Assembly (NCBI GenBank): GCA_002298965.1
Contig: DBMN01000142.1
Span: 1 to 20,928, forward strand
DNA from: Rhizobiales bacterium UBA697
GTDB lineage: Bacteria; Pseudomonadota; Alphaproteobacteria; Rhizobiales; Ancalomicrobiaceae
Length of the DNA: 20,928 nt
Direction: 5' to 3'
The translations under genes were made by a program, and so were the position numbers. Numbering within the stretch: the stretch's first letter is position 1; every line of letters starts with the position of its first letter. Below, piece after piece: positions 14,930-20,928 of the stretch. The notes under the pieces are model-generated. The model was not told the origin of the DNA. It saw only the letters and a list, made by a program, of their open reading frames with translations, and did not search any database.

Positions 14930-15679
14930 TCAGATGACGCCGGCTTCGTCGGCGAGCTTGGCGACGAGTTCGGCGACCGAACCCACCTTGACGCCGGCCT
15001 TGCGGGCGGCGGGCTCGCGCGTCTCGAGGACGGCGAGGCGCGGCGTGACGTCGACGCCGTAGTCGGCGGGCGTCTTCTCGTCGATCGGCTTCTTCTTCGC
15101 CTTCATGATGTTGGGCAGCGAGGCGTAGCGCGGCTCGTTGAGGCGCAGGTCGGTCGTGACGATCGCCGGCATCTTCAGCGACACGGTCTGCAGACCGCCG
15201 TCGACTTCACGGGTCACCGCGACGGTGTCGCCGGAAACCTCGACCTTCGAGGCGAAGGTGCCCTGGGCGAGGCCGGTCAGCGCCGCCAGCATCTGGCCGG
15301 TGGCGTTGGTGTCGTCGTCGATCGCCTGCTTGCCGAGGATGACGAGGCCGGGCTGTTCGGCCGCGACGATGCCCTTCAGGATCTTGGCGACGGCGAGCGG
15401 CTCGACGGCGCCCTCGGCCTTGACCAGGATGCCGCGGTCGGCGCCCATGGCGAGGCCGGTGCGCAGCGTCTCTGACGCCTGCGCCGGACCGATCGAGACC
15501 ACGACGATCTCGGTCGCCACGCCCTTTTCCTTGAGACGGATCGCCTCTTCGACGGCGATCTCGTCGAAGGGGTTCATCGACATCTTGACGTTGGCGAGAT
15601 CGACGCCCGAGCCGTCCGGCTTGACCCGGATCTTCACGTTGTAGTCGACCACCCGCTTCACGGGCACGAGAATCTTCAT
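14930..15679 (-). CDS. etfB: Electron transfer flavoprotein beta subunit
   Basis: A 249-residue AMP-binding subunit of ETF with the family start MKILVPVKRVVDYNVKIRV, then SMNPFDEIAVEEAIRLKE, ILGKQAIDDDTNATGQMLA (AMP/ETF recognition region), VTTDLRLNEPRYASLPNIM and the KAKKKPI segment. These match the Group I ETF that serves several acyl-CoA dehydrogenases. GGAGG lies about 9 nt before the ATG. It lies downstream of the adenosyltransferase gene on the same strand, separated by 255 nt with its own promoter-like site and a structured leader. Confidence 0.96.
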   Translation of the reverse strand: MKILVPVKRVVDYNVKIRVKPDGSGVDLANVKMSMNPFDEIAVEEAIRLKEKGVATEIVVVSIGPAQASETLRTGLAMGADRGILVKAEGAVEPLAVAKILKGIVAAEQPGLVILGKQAIDDDTNATGQMLAALTGLAQGTFASKVEVSGDTVAVTREVDGGLQTVSLKMPAIVTTDLRLNEPRYASLPNIMKAKKKPIDEKTPADYGVDVTPRLAVLETREPAARKAGVKVGSVAELVAKLADEAGVI

Positions 15680-15732
15680 GGGGCGAGCCTCCGGCGCCGG
15701 CTCCCGGCCGACCGTCTGGTGGATCATACGAA

Positions 15733-15762
15733 CCGATTGGTTGTGCAGCGCACACCGATCGG
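15733..15762 (-). promoter_or_regulatory. Strong hairpin / tandem palindrome in the etfB leader
   Basis: CCGATTGG-T-TGTGC, loop AGC, GCACA-CCGATCGG pairs over 13 bp with one bulged base and one G-T pair. The same DNA contains two ACCGATYGG sites 22 nt apart (15732-15740 and 15754-15762). It lies 54-84 nt upstream of the etfB start and could be an RNA leader element or a double operator. Confidence 0.45.
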
Positions 15763-15785
15763 CGAGGATGCAAAAAGTGGGCGGG

Positions 15786-15814
15786 ACGCTAACTGCGCCG
15801 ACCAACCTTGTCAA
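15786..15814 (-). promoter_or_regulatory. Candidate promoter of etfBA
   Basis: On the minus strand, TTGACA-N17-TAGCGT ends about 107 nt upstream of the etfB ATG, in a locally AT-richer stretch. A second possible -10 (TATGAT, 15723-15728) lies closer to the gene but lacks a recognisable -35. Confidence 0.45.
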
Positions 15815-15934
15815 TGCGCCGAGTGTACGATTGCGGTAGACTATTGACGTACTGTGCGAGCCCGGAATTCCGGGCGCGATCGAGTGTCGGCGGGGTCTCG
15901 TCCGCAGCGAGGTGCGGCGTCCGCGTCGCGAACT

Positions 15935-16510
15935 TCAGCGGTTGCCGCCCGGCACCCACAGCACGTCGGCGCGGCCGTGGTCGTTGACCCAGCGCGCCGC
16001 GACGAAGAAGAAATCCGACAGTCTGTTCGCATAAGCGATGGCGGGCTTGCCGACGGCGCCCTCCTCCGCCTCGGTCAGTGCGACCATCAGCCGCTCGGCC
16101 CGTCGCGACACGGTGCGCGCCAGATGCAGATGCGCCGCCGCCGGCGATCCGCCGGGCAGCACGAAGGACTTCAGCGGTTCGAGATCGGCGTTGAGCCGGT
16201 CGATCTCCGCCTCCAGCCGCTCGACCTGCGCCGCGACGACGCGCAGCGGCTCCCACTTGGTCGCGGCCTCGGGCGGCGTGGCGAGATCGGCGCCGAGATC
16301 GAAGAGATCGTTCTGGATGCGGGCCAGCATCGCGTCGAGCTCCGGCTCGGCGGCGGTGTGCAGCCGCGCCATGCCGACGACCGAGTTGGTCTCGTCGACC
16401 GTGCCGTAGGCCTCGATCCTCAGATGCGACTTGGGCAGCCGCTCGCCGGTGACGAGGCTCGTCGTGCCGTCGTCGCCCTTGCGGGTATAGATCCGATTGA
16501 GAACGACCAT
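15935..16510 (-). CDS. ATP:cob(I)alamin adenosyltransferase, PduO type
   Basis: A 191-residue corrinoid adenosyltransferase that makes adenosylcobalamin. It begins with the ATP-binding signature IYTRKGDDGTTSL (7-19), then YGTVDETNS (35-43), LPGGSPAAAHLHLARTVSRRAERL-type helices and NRLSDFFFVAAR near the C-terminus. All are hallmarks of the PduO (MMAB-like) class rather than CobA/CobO. Genes of this class usually accompany B12-dependent mutases. The ATG at 16510 is chosen with GGAGG 5 nt upstream; a GTG at 16522 would itself contain that site. It lies 97 nt after the twin-transmembrane gene. A GCCCGG-AATT-CCGGGC palindrome follows at 15860-15875 but lacks a T-tract. Confidence 0.94.
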   Translation of the reverse strand: MVVLNRIYTRKGDDGTTSLVTGERLPKSHLRIEAYGTVDETNSVVGMARLHTAAEPELDAMLARIQNDLFDLGADLATPPEAATKWEPLRVVAAQVERLEAEIDRLNADLEPLKSFVLPGGSPAAAHLHLARTVSRRAERLMVALTEAEEGAVGKPAIAYANRLSDFFFVAARWVNDHGRADVLWVPGGNR

Positions 16511-16607
16511 CTCCGCCTCCACGCTCGCCGGAGCCAGGGGATATGGCGAGATTCTCCCCGTCCGTCCATGCCGCTTTCGGCCCGAAACGCCGAACCGACG
16601 CAGAACC

Positions 16608-16796
16608 TCAACTGCGCGACCAGATCAGGCCGAAGAGCGCGACCAGCGCCAGCGCCTGCAACCCGATGCGCGCCCGCTGCAGCATCTGCGAACGCCGCGG
16701 CGAGCCGGCCCGCGCCAGATTGGTGAGACCCAGCACCAGCACGATCAGCACACCGGCGAGCGAGAGGGCGAGCAGCACGGCGAACAGGGTCGTCAT
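16608..16796 (-). CDS. Small twin-transmembrane protein, 62 aa
   Basis: A 62-residue integral membrane protein. The first hydrophobic helix spans residues about 3-25 (TLFAVLLALSLAGVLIVLVL). A short basic loop follows (RAGSPRRSQMLQRAR), then a second helix at residues about 44-60 (IGLQALALVALFGLIWS). The loop charge predicts a cytoplasmic hairpin loop. The protein matches the small 'twin transmembrane protein' found next to the B12 adenosyltransferase and etf genes in Hyphomicrobiales. Its function is unknown. The start is 5 nt after the SDR stop, so it is co-transcribed with the SDR gene. Confidence 0.85.
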   Translation of the reverse strand: MTTLFAVLLALSLAGVLIVLVLGLTNLARAGSPRRSQMLQRARIGLQALALVALFGLIWSRS

Positions 16797-16801
16797 CGAT
16801 C

Positions 16802-17650
16802 TCACTCCCGGTCGGAGAGCCGCCCCGCCAGTTTCGACAGGGCGGTGTCGGAGAGAAGCCGCCGGAGCCATCCCATCGCCACCGTCGGCACGGTGATGGC
16901 GTGGGAGGCGCGCGGGCTCTCGCTCGTCAGCGCCTCGACCAGTTTGTCGACGACCGCGTCCGGCTGCAACTTGAAGCGCGAGGCGCCGCCGTGCATCAGC
17001 CGCTCCAACCGCCGGCGATAGACCGCGGCATGGACCGAGCCGGCGATGTCGATGTTGCGCTCGAAGGCTTCGATCGCATGGGCGACGAAGCGGGTGGCGA
17101 TCGGTCCCGGCCGGAGCGTCACCACCTCGATGCCCGAGCCGCGCAGCTCCATCCGGAGCACGTCGGTCAGGCCCTCGAGGGCGAATTTCGAGGCGACATA
17201 GGCGCCGCGATACTTCATGCCGACGATGCCGAGCACCGACGAGCACTGGACGATCCGCCCGCGCCCCGCCGCCCGCATCGCCGGGATCAGCCGCCGAGCG
17301 AGATCGTGCCAGCCGAAGACATTGACCTCGAACTGGGCGCGCAGCACCTCGGGCGTCAGGTCCTCGACCGCGCCGAGCTGGCCGTAGGCGCCGTTGTTGA
17401 AAAGCGCCTCGATCCGTCCGCCGGTCTCGGCGAGCACGAGATCGGCGCAGGCCGCGATCGAGGCCGGATCGGAGAGTTCGAGGAACACCGGCCGCACACC
17501 GGAGATCGCCCCGAGCGCCGCCAGATCGTCGGCGCGGCGCGCCGTGGCGAAGACCCGCCAGCCCTCCTCCGCCAGCCGTTCGACCGCGGCCCGGCCGATG
17601 CCCGACGAGGCGCCGGTGATCAGGATGCTGCGGGGGATACCATCGGTCAT
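16802..17650 (-). CDS. SDR-family NAD(P)-dependent oxidoreductase
   Basis: A 282-residue classical short-chain dehydrogenase. The cofactor motif TGASSGIG is at 12-19. The usual NNAG reads NNGAYG (85-90). The catalytic Ser is in QCSSVLGIVG (137/138) with Tyr151 and Lys155 in YVASK, followed by RPGPIATRF. The Arg-rich ATARRADD after beta-2 favours NADP (inference). A C-terminal extension of about 60 residues is longer than the minimal fold. The substrate is unknown. It heads a tight unit with the twin-transmembrane gene (5-nt gap) and lies upstream of the adenosyltransferase. GGGAG and GAGAG lie 5-12 nt before the ATG. Confidence 0.9.
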   Translation of the reverse strand: MTDGIPRSILITGASSGIGRAAVERLAEEGWRVFATARRADDLAALGAISGVRPVFLELSDPASIAACADLVLAETGGRIEALFNNGAYGQLGAVEDLTPEVLRAQFEVNVFGWHDLARRLIPAMRAAGRGRIVQCSSVLGIVGMKYRGAYVASKFALEGLTDVLRMELRGSGIEVVTLRPGPIATRFVAHAIEAFERNIDIAGSVHAAVYRRRLERLMHGGASRFKLQPDAVVDKLVEALTSESPRASHAITVPTVAMGWLRRLLSDTALSKLAGRLSDRE

Positions 17651-17720
17651 CGCTCTCGCTCCCAAGCAACGCGCCGTGTCGTGCATGCCGAAGTTCTAGA
17701 CGCGAACGCACGAAAACGAA

Positions 17721-17745
17721 AACCGGCCGACTGTGTCGACCGGTT
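17721..17745 (-). terminator. Second minus-strand terminator upstream of the SDR gene
   Basis: AACCGGTCGAC / GTCGGCCGGTT forms an 11-position stem with one mismatch and a 3-nt loop. On the minus strand it is followed by TTCGTTTTCG. It stands about 150 nt beyond the first terminator of mcd, so it either backs that one up or ends a separate short transcript. Confidence 0.6.
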
Positions 17746-17892
17746 CCCGTGAGCTTCGATGACCGTGTGTGCCTTCTGGATGACAGGTTGCGCGCCGGAA
17801 ATCAACGGAAACAAAGAAAGACGGTTAACTCGCATTGCCCTTACGTAAGCGCAGCAATGCTCTTCGTCGCGGGCCGCGCGAAGAAAAAAAGA

Positions 17893-17917
17893 GCCGGCCG
17901 AAACGTGTTCGGCCGGC
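17893..17917 (-). terminator. Rho-independent terminator of mcd
   Basis: A perfect 10-bp stem GCCGGCCGAA / TTCGGCCGGC with a 5-nt loop is followed on the minus strand by TCTTTTTTTCTTC. It is the clearest intrinsic terminator in the window, 106 nt beyond the mcd stop codon. Confidence 0.85.
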
Positions 17918-18023
17918 AATGTCGTCGAGTCGGCGTCGAGAGATCCCCTGAACTCCCGACCCGCTCATCTTGGCAGGTCGACGGCTGCGGCCAATCCCTG
18001 AAAAATCAGGGTAGCCGCGGCAA

Positions 18024-19700
18024 TCAGTTGCCGCCGTCGAGCAGACGACGGGCGATGACCTGCGCCTGGATCTCGCCAGCACCCTCGAAGATGTTGAGGA
18101 TGCGGGCGTCGCACAGCACACGGCTGACCGGATATTCCAGCGCGAAACCGTTGCCGCCGTGGATCTGCAGCGCGTTGTCCGCCGCCGCCCAGGCGACGCG
18201 AGCGCCGAGCAGCTTGGCCATGCCGGCCTCGAGATCGCAGCGCTGGTCCTGATCCTTGCGGCGGGCGGCGAAATAGGTGAGCTGACGCGCCACCATGATC
18301 TCCACCGCCATCATGGCGAGCTTGTCGGCGACGCGCGGGAAGTGGATCAGCGCCTTGCCGAACTGCACGCGTTCCTGGGCGTAGCGGAGCCCCAGATCGA
18401 GCGCCGACTGGGCGACGCCGATGGCGCGCGCCGCGGTCTGGATGCGGGCGCTCTCGAAGGTCTGCATCAGCTGCTTGAAGCCCTGCCCCTCGACGCCGCC
18501 GAGGAGGTTCGCCGCCGGCACCTTGAAGCCGTCGAAGGCGATCTCGTATTCCTTCATGCCGCGATAGCCGAGCACTTCGATCTCGCCGCCCGACATGCCC
18601 TCGGCCGGGAACGGGATCGCATCGTCGCCGCGCGGCTTGGGCGCCAGCAGCATGGAGAGGCCCTTCCAGCCCGGCTCTTCCGGGTTGGTGCGCACCAGCA
18701 GCGTCATCAGGTCGGCGCGGACCGGATGGGTGATCCAGGTCTTGTTGCCGTTGACGACGTACTCGTCGCCCTGGCGAACGGCGCGGGTGCGCAGGCTGCC
18801 GAGGTCCGAACCGGTGTTCGGCTCGGTGAAGACGGCGGTCGGCAGGATCTCGCCCGAGGCGAGCTTCGGCAGCCATTCCTGCTTCTGCTCCTCGGTGCCG
18901 CCGCACAGGATCAGCTCGGCGGCGATCTCGGACCGGGTGCCGAGCGAGCCGACGCCGATATAGGCGCGCGACAGCTCTTCGGAGACGACGCACATCGATT
19001 CCTTGCCGAGGCCGAGGCCGCCGTATTCCTCCGGGATGGTGAGGCCGAAGACGCCCATCTCCGCCATCTGCTGGATCAGCGCGAGCGGGATGTACTCGTT
19101 CTTCAGATGCCACTCGTGGGCAAAGGGCAGCACCGCGTCGACGGCGAGCTTGCGCATCTCGTCGCGGAACTGGTTGAGCGTCTCGTCGAGGCCGAGCTCG
19201 CCGAAGGAGCCGGCGCCCTCGAGCCGCGTCATGGCGGCGACCAGCGCGGCGCGCACCGCCGGCGTGTTGCCGTGGGCGATCAGCGTCTCGACCGCCGGCA
19301 CGCGGGCGGCCGCGGTCACCTCCGGCGAGACGCCCATGTCGGCGAGACGGACGAACTCGCCCTGGTTCATCGGGATGCCGCCGAAGACCTGCGCCAGATA
19401 TTCGCCGAAGGCGATCGAGACGATGTCGCGCTCGATCTCGCCGAACTGACCGGCCGCCGTCAGGCGCTCGGAATAGTCGACCATCTCGCGAAGGCTCTCG
19501 ACATAGGTCGCGAGCCAGGCGAGGCCGTGGGTGGCGCGCTGCTCGAGATCGACCAGCGCCGCGCTGACCTTGCCGTCCTTCACCACCTTCGCCCGCACGG
19601 CGTCCCGCGCCGCGGCATAGAGCCCGTCGAGAGCCGTGACGGCCTCGCGACCGAGGGCGATCAGGTCCAAATCGATTCGACCGTTGGAGGCGGCGGCCAT
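18024..19700 (-). CDS. mcd: Acyl-CoA dehydrogenase, likely (2S)-methylsuccinyl-CoA dehydrogenase
   Basis: A 558-residue flavoenzyme. Residues about 1-155 are a helical extension that ordinary acyl-CoA dehydrogenases (about 380-400 aa) lack. It contains LEQRATHGLAWLATYVESLR and FGEYLAQVFGGIPMNQGE. The catalytic core follows: LTIPEEYGGLG, FTEPNTGSDLGSLRT, NGNKTWITHP, QTFESARIQTAARAIG, ERVQFGK, QIHGGNGF and the base-bearing NIFEGAGEIQ (Glu539). Extension plus length match Mcd of the ethylmalonyl-CoA pathway (Ibd2 in methylotrophs), which oxidises methylsuccinyl-CoA to mesaconyl-CoA with ETF as acceptor. ETF and a B12 adenosyltransferase lie downstream, which supports this. GGGGAG precedes the ATG at 19700; an ATG at 19715 is an alternative. 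A different branched-chain acyl-CoA substrate is possible. Confidence 0.82.
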   Translation of the reverse strand: MAAASNGRIDLDLIALGREAVTALDGLYAAARDAVRAKVVKDGKVSAALVDLEQRATHGLAWLATYVESLREMVDYSERLTAAGQFGEIERDIVSIAFGEYLAQVFGGIPMNQGEFVRLADMGVSPEVTAAARVPAVETLIAHGNTPAVRAALVAAMTRLEGAGSFGELGLDETLNQFRDEMRKLAVDAVLPFAHEWHLKNEYIPLALIQQMAEMGVFGLTIPEEYGGLGLGKESMCVVSEELSRAYIGVGSLGTRSEIAAELILCGGTEEQKQEWLPKLASGEILPTAVFTEPNTGSDLGSLRTRAVRQGDEYVVNGNKTWITHPVRADLMTLLVRTNPEEPGWKGLSMLLAPKPRGDDAIPFPAEGMSGGEIEVLGYRGMKEYEIAFDGFKVPAANLLGGVEGQGFKQLMQTFESARIQTAARAIGVAQSALDLGLRYAQERVQFGKALIHFPRVADKLAMMAVEIMVARQLTYFAARRKDQDQRCDLEAGMAKLLGARVAWAAADNALQIHGGNGFALEYPVSRVLCDARILNIFEGAGEIQAQVIARRLLDGGN

Positions 19701-19820
19701 GTCAGTGCTCCCCATGTCCCGACCTTCGCGGGATGCGCGGGTCGGATCGTTTCGTGTTGTGCAGTGCGAAAGAAGCCGAAAGACGCGTCGCTTGCAATGC
19801 GCCGAAAGGCGAGATCGGCG

Positions 19821-20705
19821 CTATCGCCGGTCGGCGAGTACGACGCCGAGCACGGTGACGCCGATGCCGGCGATCTGCACCAGGCTCAGCGTTTCGCCGA
19901 AGAGCAGCCAGGCCTCGGTGACGGCGGCGGGCGGCACCAGATAGATGAAGGCCGCGGCGCGCGACACCTCGCCGCAGCGGATGAGGTGCAGCAGCAGCCA
20001 GATCGCCCCGATCGACAGGCCCAGCACCGACCACGCCAGCGTCGCCGCCGAGCGCCAGTTGAGGTCGAACCGCATCGGCTCGAGCAGGAAGGCGGCGACC
20101 GCCATCACCACCAGCGCACCGACATATTGCAGCGTCGCCACCGCCAGCAGATGGCCGCCGGTCACGCGGCGCTTCTGGTAGAAGGTGCCGAGCGTCACCG
20201 CCAGCATCGCCGCGACGTTGACGCCGATCGGGACGGCGACCTGCGCCAGCGCCTCCGGCGTCAGGCCGAGAAGCTTGGGCGAGACGACGATGGCGATGCC
20301 GACGAAGCCGACGAGGAAGCCCGCCGCCCGCCGCGCCCCGATCTTCTCGCCGGCGAGCATCGGCGCGAGCGACGCCGTCATCAGCGGCTGCAGCGCGGCG
20401 ATCACCGCCGAGAGCCCCGCCGGCACGCCGTGGGCGATCGCCCACCACACGCCGCCGAGGTAGAGCGCGTGGATCAGCACGCCCGAGCCCATGGCATGGA
20501 GGATCGCCCGCGGTTCGCGCGGATAGGGCGCCCGCATCGCCACGGTGATCGGCACCAGCACGGCGATGGCCGCGACGAAGCGGACGACGAGGAAGGTCAG
20601 GGGATCGCCGTCCATCGCGGCGTATTTCCCCATGATCCAACCGGTCGACCAGATGGCGACGAAGAGCAGCGGCGCCGCCGTCAGCAGCGCGGAACGGCGC
20701 GCCAT
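19821..20705 (-). CDS. DMT-family (EamA) permease
   Basis: A 294-residue inner-membrane protein with about ten hydrophobic segments in two EamA repeats. It begins SALLTAAPLLFVAIWSTGWIM-like, with repeat markers ALYLGGVWWAIAHGVPAGLSAVIAALQP, APMLAGEKI and the second half ending TEAWLLFGETLSLVQIAGIGVTVLGVVLA. This is the RhaT/EamA exporter group for metabolites or amino acids. The substrate cannot be inferred. GGAGGG lies about 6 nt before the ATG. It lies upstream of mcd on the same strand with 120 nt between, so a shared transcript is possible but not required. It is unlike the YddG-type protein at 11843-12736. Confidence 0.9.
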   Translation of the reverse strand: MARRSALLTAAPLLFVAIWSTGWIMGKYAAMDGDPLTFLVVRFVAAIAVLVPITVAMRAPYPREPRAILHAMGSGVLIHALYLGGVWWAIAHGVPAGLSAVIAALQPLMTASLAPMLAGEKIGARRAAGFLVGFVGIAIVVSPKLLGLTPEALAQVAVPIGVNVAAMLAVTLGTFYQKRRVTGGHLLAVATLQYVGALVVMAVAAFLLEPMRFDLNWRSAATLAWSVLGLSIGAIWLLLHLIRCGEVSRAAAFIYLVPPAAVTEAWLLFGETLSLVQIAGIGVTVLGVVLADRR

Positions 20706-20767
20706 CAGTCCCTCCCCGGCGGTCGCGTGTCCTTGTTGGCCGGCAGGGTCGCATGCGCCCGCCCACG

Positions 20768-20784
20768 GCGGAACCCCGTTCCGC
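20768..20784 (-). terminator. Weak hairpin downstream of the Xer recombinase gene
   Basis: GCGGAAC / GTTCCGC with a 3-nt loop lies 36 nt beyond the recombinase stop. There is no T-tract on the minus strand, so termination there is doubtful. Confidence 0.25.
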
Positions 20785-20820
20785 GATTTGTTCGCATGTC
20801 CCGGGTGATCCGAAACGCCC

Positions 20821-20928
20821 TCAGGCGCGCGGATGGGTCCTGGCCCAGACGTCGAGGAGACGGGCGGCGTCGACCTCGGTGTAGATCTGCGTCGTCGACA
20901 GCGAGGCGTGGCCGAGCAGTTCCTGGAT
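20821..20928 (-). CDS. xerC: Tyrosine recombinase XerC/XerD, C-terminal fragment
   Basis: Only the last 35 codons are in the window; the gene continues past the right edge. They encode IQELLGHASLSTTQIYTEVD, then a VWARTHPRA tail. LGHAS carries the last catalytic His and IYT the nucleophilic Tyr of tyrosine recombinases. The ELLGHASLSTTQIYT form and the HPRA ending fit chromosomal XerC better than XerD, but a phage or other integrase is not fully excluded from this fragment. XerC acts with XerD at dif to resolve chromosome dimers. Confidence 0.8.
   Translation of the reverse strand: MQELLGHASLSTTQIYTEVDAARLLDVWARTHPRA

Larger units (their letters stand above)
17651..18023. other. 373-nt intergenic region with several hairpins
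   Basis: No convincing gene is present. From the mcd side it holds a hairpin just after the mcd stop (17987-18018, including CCCTGA-AAAA-TCAGGG), a strong terminator (17893-17917), an AT-richer patch with a stem-loop (17832-17860, arms GCATTGC/GCAATGC around the palindrome CTTACGTAAG), a second terminator (17721-17745), and a weak -10-like CTAGAA (17694-17699, minus strand) before the SDR gene. A 90-codon frame on the minus strand overlaps the SDR start and lacks a ribosome site. Confidence 0.6.

Noticed and set aside
15860..15875. Perfect 16-nt palindrome GCCCGGAATTCCGGGC after the adenosyltransferase gene
   Set aside because: It could be a weak terminator but has no T-tract on the minus strand. 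A palindrome of this size in GC-rich DNA is not strong evidence for an operator.
17647..17919. 90-codon minus-strand frame between mcd and the SDR gene
   Set aside because: It overlaps the SDR start and runs through a terminator hairpin. It has no ribosome binding site and no recognisable protein character.

Overview
This is a very GC-rich bacterial window with strong GC-ending codon bias. It most likely comes from the chromosome of an alphaproteobacterium of the order Hyphomicrobiales (Rhizobiales). The evidence is protein-level similarity and gene order. The chorismate mutase-hisC-tyrosine pathway dehydrogenase operon, the metX-metW pair, a methyltransferase next to gloB, and the run SDR - twin-transmembrane protein - cobalamin adenosyltransferase - etfB - etfA - 3-hydroxyacyl-CoA dehydrogenase are all arrangements I associate with that order. 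I see no insertion sequence, prophage, CRISPR array, tRNA or rRNA. The only mobile-like element is a pair of inverted REP-type repeats.

Layout. 1-4637: a truncated COG0523/CobW metallochaperone with a His-rich loop, converging on a TusA-like sulfur carrier; a divergent ANL-type adenylation-domain relic; a phosphomannomutase/phosphoglucomutase; and a small conserved hypothetical. 4638-4819: an inverted pair of REP-like units acting as a terminator between convergent genes. 4820-7785 (minus): an aromatic amino acid operon, chorismate mutase - hisC - prephenate/arogenate dehydrogenase. 7786-9775 (plus): metX-metW, divergent from that operon across back-to-back promoter-like sites. 9777-11860: a methyltransferase divergent from gloB and a cupin gene. 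11843-12736 (minus): a YddG-like exporter.

12823-19700 (minus) is the most coherent block. It encodes a long acyl-CoA dehydrogenase that resembles methylsuccinyl-CoA dehydrogenase (Mcd), an SDR, a 62-residue two-helix membrane protein, a PduO-type ATP:cob(I)alamin adenosyltransferase, both ETF subunits and 3-hydroxybutyryl-CoA dehydrogenase. Read together, Mcd would pass electrons to ETF. The adenosyltransferase would supply coenzyme B12 for the acyl-CoA mutases. The dehydrogenase handles C4 hydroxyacyl-CoA. This fits the ethylmalonyl-CoA pathway of acetyl-CoA assimilation, although the hallmark enzymes (Ccr, Ecm) are not in the window. 19821-20928 (minus): a second DMT-family exporter and the C-terminal end of a Xer tyrosine recombinase.

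Most of the window is ordinary core metabolism. I do not see a clearly new multi-gene system. The points worth following up are two apparent pseudoenzyme domains (the ANL relic and the degenerate prephenate dehydratase-like half of the chorismate mutase protein), the Mcd/B12/ETF gene block with a possible shared upstream motif, the REP pair, and a possible small RNA between two terminators downstream of mcd.
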